NCBI GenBank assembly: GCA_031398915.1
Contig: JANNOG010000048.1
Span: 3,776 to 67,775 of the forward strand
Source of the DNA: JANNOG01 sp031398915
Lineage (GTDB): Bacteria > Actinomycetota > Actinomycetes > Actinomycetales > JBBAYJ01
Reading direction: 5' to 3'
Length of the DNA: 64,000 nucleotides
Shown: positions 18,002-25,826 of the stretch, piece by piece
How positions within the stretch are numbered: position 1 is the first letter of the stretch
Layout of the letters: the number at the start of each line of letters is the position of its first letter
The notes under the pieces: model-generated
Database searches by the model: none
The model's input: only the letters and a program-made list of their open reading frames with translations
What the model was told of the DNA's origin: nothing
Program-made: the position numbers and the translations under genes

Positions 18002-20527
18002 ATGGAACCGAGCGCTATCGACCACGTGCGGCACGCACGATCCGTACCCAATAGAGGCCGTACGGCGCTCATCGGGGTGATTGTCGCATTGTTCGTGGCG
18101 GCGTTCGCGCTTGCTGTCACCACCGGGCGCGCCGAGGCGGCGTCGCAGACCCTGTGGGACGACTCAGCGGTTCCCGAGGTGCTCACCGATCCTGACTCGT
18201 CCGCGGTCACCCTGGGTGTCGCGTTCGTCCCGGCAGTGGCCGGACAGGTCACGGCCATTCGATTCTTCAAGGGCCCCGAGAACACGGGCACCCACCTGGG
18301 TCAGTTGTGGTCGAGCGACGGTTCCCTCCTCTCCGAGGTCAGATTCACGAACGAAACGGCACAGGGTTGGCAACAGGCCAATCTGTCGGCGCCGGTGACC
18401 TTGGCAGCCGATGAGACCTATGTCGTCTCGTATCACGCGCCCGACGGCGGATACTCCGTGACCGAGGGATATTTCCTGTCGGGCGCGGTGACGACGGCCG
18501 ATCTGAGCGCTCCCGCGTCGACGCTGTCGCAGGGCAACGGCCTCTATCGCTACGGCAGCCCTGGATTTCCCAGCGACACGTTCCGGGGCAGCAACTACTG
18601 GGTGGACGTCGTGTTCACCGCCGGGTCCTCTGCGCCCGCCACGCCACCGGTCACGGTGGGTACCGAGCAGACACTGTGGAATCCGACGTCGGTCCCGGTC
18701 GTCGAGACCGACCCGGACCGTGCAGCGGTCGAACTCGGCGTCAGGTTCTCGCCGTCGGTCGACGGTCTCGCCCAGGGGGTTCAGTTCTACAAGGGGCGAC
18801 GCAACACCGGAACCCACACGGGACGACTGTGGACTGCCAAAGGCGAGTTGCTCGCCGAGGTCACATTCACCCGCGAGACGGCGAGGGGATGGCAGCGCGC
18901 GGAGTTCGACGAGCCCGTCGAGCTCGATGCCGGAAACACCTACGTGGTCTCCTACCACGCACCTCGCGGGCGGTATGCCGTCACCGAGCGGTACTTCTCG
19001 GGCCGCAGCCACACCCGGGGCGACCTCACCGCCGCGTCCAGCGAGACAGCCGGCGGCAACGGGGTCTTCGCCTACGGCGCGGCGGGTTCCTTCCCCGACG
19101 AGTCGTATCAGGGCAGCAACTACTGGGTCGACGTGATCTTCACGGCCACCTCTGTGGGTGCGCCGGCTCCGGCGCCGTCCGCCGTCGCCTCCACCACCGC
19201 ACCCGCCCCGGTGGCCCCCTCGCCGGCGCAGTCTCCGACGACCGCCGCCCCCACGGCACCCGCGCCTCCGCCGGCCCCGACAACGGCCGCCCCGGCCCCG
19301 CCGGTCGCCATTCCCAGCGTGCCTGCCGCCGGTTCCGGCGCACCCAGGGTCGCCCTCGGCTCGCCGGTCACCGTGAGTGCGCCCGACGGCGGGACCAACT
19401 ACCTGGCGGGGTGGCCGAACTCGCTGCCCAACAGCCCGTCCTACTTCCCACTGGGGGTGTGGTTCGAGTCGGTCAGCGACCAGGGGAACATCGACAAGGA
19501 TCGCGACGCGGGCCTCAACCTCTACGTCGCCCTCACGGCCAACAGCGACCTCGGGCTGGTCGAGCGCGCCGGGATGCACGTCCTCGGTCAGCAGGAGGAG
19601 TGGGTCGGCCGTTCCAACAGTCGCGCGCTCGCCGGCTGGGTTCTCTACGACGAGATCGACATGATCCAGGGCCCGAGCACGGGGTACGCCACGATGGATC
19701 AGATCGTCCGAGATCTTCCTCGCAACGACGGTCGGATCCGCTACAACAACTACGGCAAGGGCATCATGTTCTGGGAGACCGACGCCCAGGCGTCACGTTT
19801 CGTCAACAACTATCAGGACCTGATCTCCGCCGACACGTACTACTTCACCGACCCCTTCATCTGTGGTCCGTCCGAGGGCGGCGCTCTGCTGAACAACGGC
19901 AACCCGCTGTCCCAGGCCGACTGCCGACTGGCCGCGAACTATGGGGCCACGGTCGACCGGGTCCGTTACCTCGATGGTCTGGACGGCAAGCGTCAGCCGG
20001 TGTGGAACTTCGTGGAGGTCGGTCACCCGTTCTCCGAGAACGACGCGCCGACCATCAAGCCGGCCGAGCTACGGGCTGCGGTGTGGAGCGGCATCATCCA
20101 CGGTGCCCGGGGTGTCGTGTACTTCAACCACAGCTTCGGCGGGCCGTGCCTGACCCAGCATGCGCTGCGCGAAAGCTGCTACTCAGCCGTGCGCGCCGAG
20201 GTCAAGCGCACCAATGCCCAGATCACCGCCCTGGCGCCGGTGCTCAATGCCTACACGGTCAACGGGTTGGTGAGCACGACCGGTCAGGTGGACACGATGA
20301 CCAAGTTCCAGGGCGGGTCGTACTACGTGTTCGCCGGGTCGGCGCAGCGAGCGTCGCAGTCCGCGCAGTTCAACGCCCCGTGCGTCGGCAACGCCACGGT
20401 GACCGTCGTGGGTGAGAACCGGACGCTACCGATGACCAACGGCCGTTTCACGGACACCTTCGCCGACGGTAATGCGGTGCACATCTACCGGATCGACGGC
20501 GGTTCGACATGCGGGCTCTCGTCCTGA
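18002..20527 (+). CDS. Secreted protein: two DUF4082 domains plus a TIM-barrel-like C-terminal domain
   Basis: 841 aa. A signal peptide (about residues 18-44, IGVIVALFVAAFALAVTTGR then AEA-A) is followed by two DUF4082 domains (about 45-205 and 222-380; IRFFKGPENTGTHLGQLWS, VQFYKGRRNTGTHTGRLW), a Pro/Ala/Thr linker of about 70 residues and a C-terminal domain (about 460-841). The latter contains FPLGVWFESV, WVLYDEIDMIQ, DLISADTYYFTDPF, VWNFVEVGHPF and the end of a barrel at GARGVVYFNHSFG, resembling glycoside-hydrolase-like barrels; the E of YDEID could be catalytic. ATG chosen because ACGGAGGG lies 8 nt upstream. It may trim or bind the polysaccharide made by the locus. The activity is inferred. 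Confidence 0.85.
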   Translation: MEPSAIDHVRHARSVPNRGRTALIGVIVALFVAAFALAVTTGRAEAASQTLWDDSAVPEVLTDPDSSAVTLGVAFVPAVAGQVTAIRFFKGPENTGTHLGQLWSSDGSLLSEVRFTNETAQGWQQANLSAPVTLAADETYVVSYHAPDGGYSVTEGYFLSGAVTTADLSAPASTLSQGNGLYRYGSPGFPSDTFRGSNYWVDVVFTAGSSAPATPPVTVGTEQTLWNPTSVPVVETDPDRAAVELGVRFSPSVDGLAQGVQFYKGRRNTGTHTGRLWTAKGELLAEVTFTRETARGWQRAEFDEPVELDAGNTYVVSYHAPRGRYAVTERYFSGRSHTRGDLTAASSETAGGNGVFAYGAAGSFPDESYQGSNYWVDVIFTATSVGAPAPAPSAVASTTAPAPVAPSPAQSPTTAAPTAPAPPPAPTTAAPAPPVAIPSVPAAGSGAPRVALGSPVTVSAPDGGTNYLAGWPNSLPNSPSYFPLGVWFESVSDQGNIDKDRDAGLNLYVALTANSDLGLVERAGMHVLGQQEEWVGRSNSRALAGWVLYDEIDMIQGPSTGYATMDQIVRDLPRNDGRIRYNNYGKGIMFWETDAQASRFVNNYQDLISADTYYFTDPFICGPSEGGALLNNGNPLSQADCRLAANYGATVDRVRYLDGLDGKRQPVWNFVEVGHPFSENDAPTIKPAELRAAVWSGIIHGARGVVYFNHSFGGPCLTQHALRESCYSAVRAEVKRTNAQITALAPVLNAYTVNGLVSTTGQVDTMTKFQGGSYYVFAGSAQRASQSAQFNAPCVGNATVTVVGENRTLPMTNGRFTDTFADGNAVHIYRIDGGSTCGLSS

Positions 20528-20546
20528 TCGACTGATCGGGCGGTAC

Positions 20547-21710
20547 TCAGATCGTCGCGCCGGCCTCACGCAGCGCGTCGACCACGGTTCTCGCCCGGGC
20601 CCGCCAGTCGTGTAGGGCGGCGTACGCTCGCCGTCGATCCACGTCGATCGTCGTCGTGCCGGCCGCAATGGCCTCGACCGTTCGGTCGGCGAAGCCCTGA
20701 GGACTGTCGGCGACGTGGACGTCGGGCGATACCAGGGATCGGGCCGCGGGCAGGTCCGTCGAGACGACCGCCCGACCGGCGGCCAGATACTCCAGCGTCT
20801 TCAGCGGATAGCTGGCCCGATTGAACGGGGAGTCCGCATACGGCGTGAGGCCCACGTCCATGATCCGGAGATAGGACGGCAGATCCTCGAACCGCTGTGG
20901 GCCCACCCATTCGACGTTCGATCGTGCGATCAGGGCCCGCCACCGGTCGTCCTGCGCGCCCGCGATGCGCGGACCGACCAGCAACAGGTTCACCCCACGA
21001 GCCGCAACCGCCTCCAACAGCCGGAGGTCCAGTCGATCCGACAGCTGACCGACCACTCCGGCGACCGGGGACACCGACCTGACTCCGGCCGCGCCGGCCG
21101 AGGCGTTCGTGGTGGCGTAGTGGTCGACGTCGCAGCCATTCGGCACGACGAGGATCCGGGCGCTGCCACCCAGCCACCGCTGGGTCAATGTCTCGGTGAC
21201 CGCCATGACGACGTCACTGCCCGCGACCTGAGCGGCTTCGGCGGCACGCAGCCGATCGGCGTCCATGTGGATCAGGTCCGCGCCCGCCACGAAGTCGTCG
21301 GTGGCGTAGTAGGCGCGTGGGCGCGCGGCCCAGCGGGCGGATCGCGGCTCGGGGGACGACACGAGCGTGGCCGCGGCGCGCCAACCCTGTCGTCGCAGCG
21401 CCCAACGGACCCAGACGTGTTCGTGGAGGGCTGCCGCGATGCGGATGCCGGGCCGTGACGGCGCCGCCGGCATGGACGTGGTCACGCGCACGATGCGTTC
21501 GGCCACCACACGGACCCGGGGAATCAGTGCCGTGTCTGCGCCTTTCCGGCGATCAGCGAGCCATGATTTCGGCGGATCCACCCAAAGGACGTTGAGGTGC
21601 TCGGACAGGCGGCGCGCCAGGTGGTAGTCGCTGCCGCGCACGTCGTCCCACGCCACGCCGGCGAGGTACACGAGCGCCGAGAGACCTGGCGCCGCGCCCG
21701 ACTCAGCCAT
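20547..21710 (-). CDS. GT4/GT1-type glycosyltransferase
   Basis: 387 aa. Last gene of the reverse operon. GT-B fold: N-terminal LVYLAGVAWDDVRGSDYHLA and YYATDDFVAGADL, then AEAAQVAGSDVVMAVTETLT and VPNGCDVDHY (hinge). The donor domain shows VAGVVGQLSDRLDLRLLEAV, NVEWVGPQRFEDLPSYLRIM and GLTPYADSPFNRASYPLKTL with EYLAAGRAVVST. Proteins of this kind resemble the TuaH/GumK-like glycosyltransferases of polysaccharide loci. ATG at 21710 overlaps the stop of the DUF6492 gene by 8 bp; an upstream ATG at 21758 lies inside that gene and is less likely. Acceptor and donor sugars are unknown. Only 19 bp separate its stop from that of the convergent DUF4082 gene. Confidence 0.85.
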   Translation of the reverse strand: MAESGAAPGLSALVYLAGVAWDDVRGSDYHLARRLSEHLNVLWVDPPKSWLADRRKGADTALIPRVRVVAERIVRVTTSMPAAPSRPGIRIAAALHEHVWVRWALRRQGWRAAATLVSSPEPRSARWAARPRAYYATDDFVAGADLIHMDADRLRAAEAAQVAGSDVVMAVTETLTQRWLGGSARILVVPNGCDVDHYATTNASAGAAGVRSVSPVAGVVGQLSDRLDLRLLEAVAARGVNLLLVGPRIAGAQDDRWRALIARSNVEWVGPQRFEDLPSYLRIMDVGLTPYADSPFNRASYPLKTLEYLAAGRAVVSTDLPAARSLVSPDVHVADSPQGFADRTVEAIAAGTTTIDVDRRRAYAALHDWRARARTVVDALREAGATI

Positions 21711-22584
21711 TGGGAGAGGCAGTGGACGCCGATTCGAGCACCGCTCGGCGTACCGCAAGATCCGTACCCGACTTGGCCGAGATCATCACGGCCACGTCGT
21801 CGACGGCCATGCCCGAGACGAAGTGTCGCGCCTCGACCTCGCTCAGCGGGGTCTCGTCCCAGTGGTTGAGGCAGAGCACCCGCGACGAGCGAGAAACCCC
21901 GTCGCGCTCGAGTACCTCGTCGACGAAAACGCCGTAGAGGATGAACTCGGAGAAGTGCAGGCAACTGGCGATGGCGTCGGTCCACCGCCGTCCGGTCGAC
22001 TCCTCGATCCGTCGTTGCATCGCCCGGACCACGGCGGGCTGCCATACGGTGAACGAACTGACGTAGTCGGGCAGCGGAGCCGCAGCCTCCGGCAGGCCCA
22101 ACAACCGGCGAGCGGCTGCGTGCCACAACATGTGACGTGGGAGTCGCTCGTGGTCGACAGCGTCGTCCACCGCGTAGAAGTGGAGCCCCTCCTCGCGTTC
22201 GAACGTCCGGTGACTGGTGGGGCGGACCAGGTACACGTCGGAGTCGGCGATGAGGACGACGTCGGCCTCACTGGACGCAGCCGCCGAGATCTTGAACAAC
22301 TGTTGGGCGATCCAGCCGCGGACCGGCGGCCAGGGGCGTCGCAGATTGACCCATCCCTTCCACCCCGGAACGGGACGAAACGAGCGAGGCATGAGCGACG
22401 ACGCCGGACGAACCTGACAGCGCGGCGATGCCACGGTGGTGAACAGGGGGACGTCCCAGTCGTCGACCAGCACGTGGTGGATCGTGTCGGGCGGGGTCTG
22501 GGCCAGCACCGAGCGGTGCAGGTCGGTGAACAGGTCGAAGTCGGGGGCGTAGCTGGGGGTGACCACAGCCATGGTGGCGCTCAT
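21703..22584 (-). CDS. DUF6492 family protein, glycosyltransferase-like
   Basis: 293 aa. The N-terminal AVVTPSYAPDFDLFTDLHRS and HHVLVDD resemble the start of a GT-A fold, and VVLIADSDVYLVRP contains a DSD that could play the metal-binding DxD role. LCLNHWDETPLS comes near the C-terminus. These match the DUF6492 family, which occurs in polysaccharide loci without a proven reaction. ATG overlaps the stop of the Wzz-like gene (ATGA). No signal peptide or membrane helix is apparent, so it should act on the cytosolic face. The likely role is sugar transfer or modification. Confidence 0.75.
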   Translation of the reverse strand: MSATMAVVTPSYAPDFDLFTDLHRSVLAQTPPDTIHHVLVDDWDVPLFTTVASPRCQVRPASSLMPRSFRPVPGWKGWVNLRRPWPPVRGWIAQQLFKISAAASSEADVVLIADSDVYLVRPTSHRTFEREEGLHFYAVDDAVDHERLPRHMLWHAAARRLLGLPEAAAPLPDYVSSFTVWQPAVVRAMQRRIEESTGRRWTDAIASCLHFSEFILYGVFVDEVLERDGVSRSSRVLCLNHWDETPLSEVEARHFVSGMAVDDVAVMISAKSGTDLAVRRAVLESASTASPNG

Positions 22585-23519
22585 CGCGACACCGGGCTGG
22601 CGACAGGGGCGACCTCCGCGTCAGCAGTGGCGCCGGGATCCGCAGCGTCGGTAGCAGCGTCGCCAGCAGGCTTGGCAGCCGTGGCGGGCGCCTTGGTGGC
22701 AGCGTCGGCAGCGCTGCCGTCGGCCGGGTCGGTCGGTGCGGGTAGGCGGGGTGCCTGCACATGGGGAGCCGACGTGACGCCGCGTGCCGCAACGGTCGCC
22801 GGGGGTCGATCACCGCCTGGCCGAGGGGCCACCGGGTCGACCGTGGACTGCCAGGTCGGACCCGGTTTGGGTGCACGTTCGGCGCGGCGCTTGTCGAGGG
22901 CCTGCAGCACCGAGATGACGGTGAACAGCAACACGCCACCGAGACCCACCACGGCGATGAGCGACCTCAATCTGCTGGACACCCGCTCGCGGGCATCCAG
23001 GGGGACCTCGACGGGCAAGGTCGTGATCATGTAGGTGGGATTGACGCCCTGCGCTTCCTGGAGGGCCAGCAGTTCGTCGTTGACGGCCCTGCCGGCGATC
23101 TCGGCGGTCACGATCGCCTCGTCCGGGCTGTCGCCCACTCCGCGGATGTCGATGATCGGACTGGCGAAGCCGTACCGGGCGCTGGGTGCCACCTCGTAGC
23201 GGATGTCGGCGCCCTCGTCGCGGAGGAGTTCTCGGGTCTCGTCCGTGCTGACCCGGCGAGAGACGATGTTGATGACGACGGACGAGTCGAAACGCAGGAA
23301 CGGATTGTCAGTGTCCACCTCGGCCAGCGACGGGTCCTCCCGGATCTCCGCCTCGGTGGGTGGTGCCGGGGGATTGACCAGGACGTAGCTGGCTGTCGCC
23401 TCGTACAGGGATGGAACGAAGAACGTCACGTACACCGAACCGGCGACTGTCAGGAGGACGACAGGGAGCAACGCCAAGCGATGGCGCCACACCGTTCTCC
23501 AGATGCTGAGCAGGTCCAT
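22581..23519 (-). CDS. Wzz/YveK-like polysaccharide co-polymerase (chain length determinant)
   Basis: 312 aa. A membrane segment at residues 13-34 (ALLPVVLLTVAGSVYVTFFV) and another near 190-210 (LIAVVGLGGVLLFTVISVLQ) flank an extracytoplasmic domain that starts YEATASYVLVNPPAPPT. This is the Wzz topology. The second helix is followed by a cytoplasmic Pro/Ala-rich tail of about 100 residues without a Walker motif, so this is the membrane adaptor without its tyrosine kinase; no kinase is in the window. It should govern chain length together with the polymerase immediately upstream in the operon (4-nt gap). Confidence 0.82.
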   Translation of the reverse strand: MDLLSIWRTVWRHRLALLPVVLLTVAGSVYVTFFVPSLYEATASYVLVNPPAPPTEAEIREDPSLAEVDTDNPFLRFDSSVVINIVSRRVSTDETRELLRDEGADIRYEVAPSARYGFASPIIDIRGVGDSPDEAIVTAEIAGRAVNDELLALQEAQGVNPTYMITTLPVEVPLDARERVSSRLRSLIAVVGLGGVLLFTVISVLQALDKRRAERAPKPGPTWQSTVDPVAPRPGGDRPPATVAARGVTSAPHVQAPRLPAPTDPADGSAADAATKAPATAAKPAGDAATDAADPGATADAEVAPVASPVSR

Positions 23520-23523
23520 GTTT

Positions 23524-24975
23524 CTAGGTCGTCCGTTCGTCGGGGGAGTACTGCGGAGCCGGGCTCGGTCGCGGAACGGCGCTGATCCAGGATGACACCG
23601 ACCGGGAGCGTCGGGCGTCGGATTCGCGGCTGGCCATTCGCCAGCAGGCCGCTGCCAAGCCTGCGACGAGCGACTGCACCCCCAGGAACATCGGGAACGA
23701 CCAGCTGTCGAAGGTTACCGAACCGACGACCGCGGCCAGGGCGGAACCCATCACGGCAGCACTCAACATGCGAAGCGCGGGATCGTGGCTGCGTCGGCGG
23801 GCGACGGCGGCCGCGACCACAGGGGCCAGCAGATAGACGATCAAGGCAGCCAACCCGACGAGGCCCAGCTCGATGGCCGTCTTGAGGTACTGGTTGTCCA
23901 GGATCTCGTAGACATCGGCCGGGAAGAACGTGCCGCCGCCCTGTCCCAGCCACGGGAACAGCCTCACTCGATCCTCGACGAACGGGTAGTCGTCGACCCT
24001 GGTCGCGATGGACGCGTCGGCGGTCCCGGCGAGGAAGAACGACGTCAACGTGGTGATCAGGCCGGGTGTGGTGAGGAATACGCCCATGACGACGACCGGG
24101 ACGAACGCCAATGCGACCACCCGGTGAATGGCCGGCATCAGCAGGACGAACACGGCGAAGGCGATGGCAGTGGTGAGGATGGCCGAGCGTGACACCGACG
24201 CAGGCACGGACAACCCGACCAGCGCCACCATGAACCATCGTCGATGAGCGCTGCGTTCGAGGTCGTGCATCGCCAGGTACACCGCCAGGGGCAGGACCAT
24301 GGCGGCCACGACGCCCAGTTCGATGGGGTGAATGGCCGTACCCGCCACCCGGTTGAGGGCACCCCGGGAAATGATGCCGCTGTTCTCGAAGTTGACCTCG
24401 AAGCCCGGCAGCAGTCGCAGGATCCACGTGACGTCCAGGCTCAACCAGAACTGCAGAGCCGCGACCACGCCACAGAACGCGCCACCCCACACCAGCGCCC
24501 GCAGCACGCGGTGAACGGAGGCGACGTCGTTGAGGCATTCGCCGGCCAGGTGGACCACCCCGGTGACGGCCATGAGCTGCATCAGCCACCGATCGCCCGC
24601 CAGGGATTCGGCAGGAGTCATCTCGATGAAGCTGTGCATGAACGCGTACGACAGCAACGAGGCACCCCAGAGCAGCGCCAGCGCCGTTCGTACGGGGTTG
24701 CGCCCGGCGTGGAAGTCGTGGAGGCCGAGGACGACAGCGAACCAGTAGACCCCGAACGAGAACATCGCCACCAGCGAGGCGACGTAACCGGCCGCGCCGA
24801 TCGGGCCGAGGACCACGTCGGACGGGAAGACCATCAGGGTGACGATGAACGTCTGCACCAGCACGATCGCGTCGCGCGGTGAGAGCCGTCGGGCAGAGCG
24901 GGGAATGGCCGGCAGTTGATGCGGCCGGCTCGCTGGTCGTCCGTTCGGCGTGACAGCGGGGATCAGGGTCGTCAC
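23524..24975 (-). CDS. O-antigen ligase/polymerase-like membrane protein (Wzy-like)
   Basis: 483 aa with about 10-12 hydrophobic segments, for example AIVLVQTFIVTLMVF, VVAAMVLPLAVYLAMH and LGLVGLAALIVYLLAPVVAA. A large loop contains RVDDYPFVEDRVRLFPWLGQ, GGGTFFP and DNQYLKTAIELG, the conserved loop of the O-antigen ligase/Wzy family. It probably polymerises repeat units at the outer face of the membrane. I chose the GTG at 24975, which overlaps the stop of the GT2 gene by 4 bp as in the rest of this operon; the longer version starting at 25008 has no ribosome-binding site. The C-terminal tail of about 35 residues is Ser/Arg/Pro-rich. Confidence 0.85.
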   Translation of the reverse strand: MTTLIPAVTPNGRPASRPHQLPAIPRSARRLSPRDAIVLVQTFIVTLMVFPSDVVLGPIGAAGYVASLVAMFSFGVYWFAVVLGLHDFHAGRNPVRTALALLWGASLLSYAFMHSFIEMTPAESLAGDRWLMQLMAVTGVVHLAGECLNDVASVHRVLRALVWGGAFCGVVAALQFWLSLDVTWILRLLPGFEVNFENSGIISRGALNRVAGTAIHPIELGVVAAMVLPLAVYLAMHDLERSAHRRWFMVALVGLSVPASVSRSAILTTAIAFAVFVLLMPAIHRVVALAFVPVVVMGVFLTTPGLITTLTSFFLAGTADASIATRVDDYPFVEDRVRLFPWLGQGGGTFFPADVYEILDNQYLKTAIELGLVGLAALIVYLLAPVVAAAVARRRSHDPALRMLSAAVMGSALAAVVGSVTFDSWSFPMFLGVQSLVAGLAAACWRMASRESDARRSRSVSSWISAVPRPSPAPQYSPDERTT

Positions 24976-25826
24976 GAGGCAACCCGCGAGGTCTCGTCGC
25001 GTTCCCACGTCCCGTGTGCCGCTCGCGCCGCGCTCGCCCGGGCCGCGAGCGCGTAGCCGACGAACACGGCGGCATCGACTGCCGCGCCCGGCCCGCCCAG
25101 CGCCGACCTGACCACCCCGCGCAGGGTGGAGGTTGCCGCGACTGGTGGTTCGGCGGAGTCGCCGCCGGGCTGGTGCTTGCCCCGCTGGGCGCGACGCAGG
25201 ATGCCGAGCAGGCTCTGCGGCGTCGTGGGAATGCGGACCACGGCCGGTTCGGCGTCGACGATGACGATTTCGTCGCGTGCGAACAGCCGGTCCACGAACA
25301 GGTCGTCGCCGACCACGTCAGGCCAGTCGGCGAAGCGGGACCTGCCCTGCTCGGACATCGCGTACACCCCCGCGCCCCACAGTGCCGACATCAGTGAGGG
25401 CACCCGAGAGCGAGCGGTGTAGTACCGGCGGACGGACCAGCTCGCGCCGTCGACGAGATAGCGCAGCGGTGGTCGCCCGGCCAACTCGGCACCGGTCCGC
25501 AGCCGGTCGGCAACTGCCAGGACTGCGGCGCCGCTCAGTTCGATGTCCGCGTCCAGGTATACCCGGGGGAACACTGTGGCGTGACGGTCCCCGAGGCGCA
25601 GCGCCACGATCTTCGAGGCGGTGTCGGTCTCGACGACGGTCACCGGCCACCGCGGTGACGACAGGGACCGCGCCAGGGCTGCCGTGTCGTCCGAACATCC
25701 GTTGCAGGCCACGACGACGTCGAGGCTGTTCGCGGGGGCACCCACGGTGAGCGCGCGCAGACAGCGCTCGATGACGGCCGCCTCGTTGTGCGCCGGGATC
25801 ACGACGGAGGCGCGCAACCCGGTCAC
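24972..25826 (-). CDS. Family 2 glycosyltransferase
   Basis: 284 aa, GT-A fold. ASVVIPAHNEAAVIERCLRA marks the nucleotide-binding start, VVACNGCSDDT the second strand and FPRVYLDADIELSG the DxD metal site. GDDLFVDRLFARDE is typical of the catalytic Asp region of GT2. It may end in a weak membrane-associated helix (AAVDAAVFVGYALAARASAA). GTG at 25826 overlaps the preceding stop by 4 bp; both ends of the gene share the GTGA overlap seen through the operon. It adds one sugar of the repeat unit; the specificity is unknown. Confidence 0.86.
   Translation of the reverse strand: MTGLRASVVIPAHNEAAVIERCLRALTVGAPANSLDVVVACNGCSDDTAALARSLSSPRWPVTVVETDTASKIVALRLGDRHATVFPRVYLDADIELSGAAVLAVADRLRTGAELAGRPPLRYLVDGASWSVRRYYTARSRVPSLMSALWGAGVYAMSEQGRSRFADWPDVVGDDLFVDRLFARDEIVIVDAEPAVVRIPTTPQSLLGILRRAQRGKHQPGGDSAEPPVAATSTLRGVVRSALGGPGAAVDAAVFVGYALAARASAARAAHGTWERDETSRVAS

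Noticed and set aside
21711..21758. Longer N-terminus of the GT4 gene from the ATG at 21758
   Set aside because: It would lie inside the coding end of the DUF6492 gene. The ATG at 21710 follows the short-overlap pattern of the operon.
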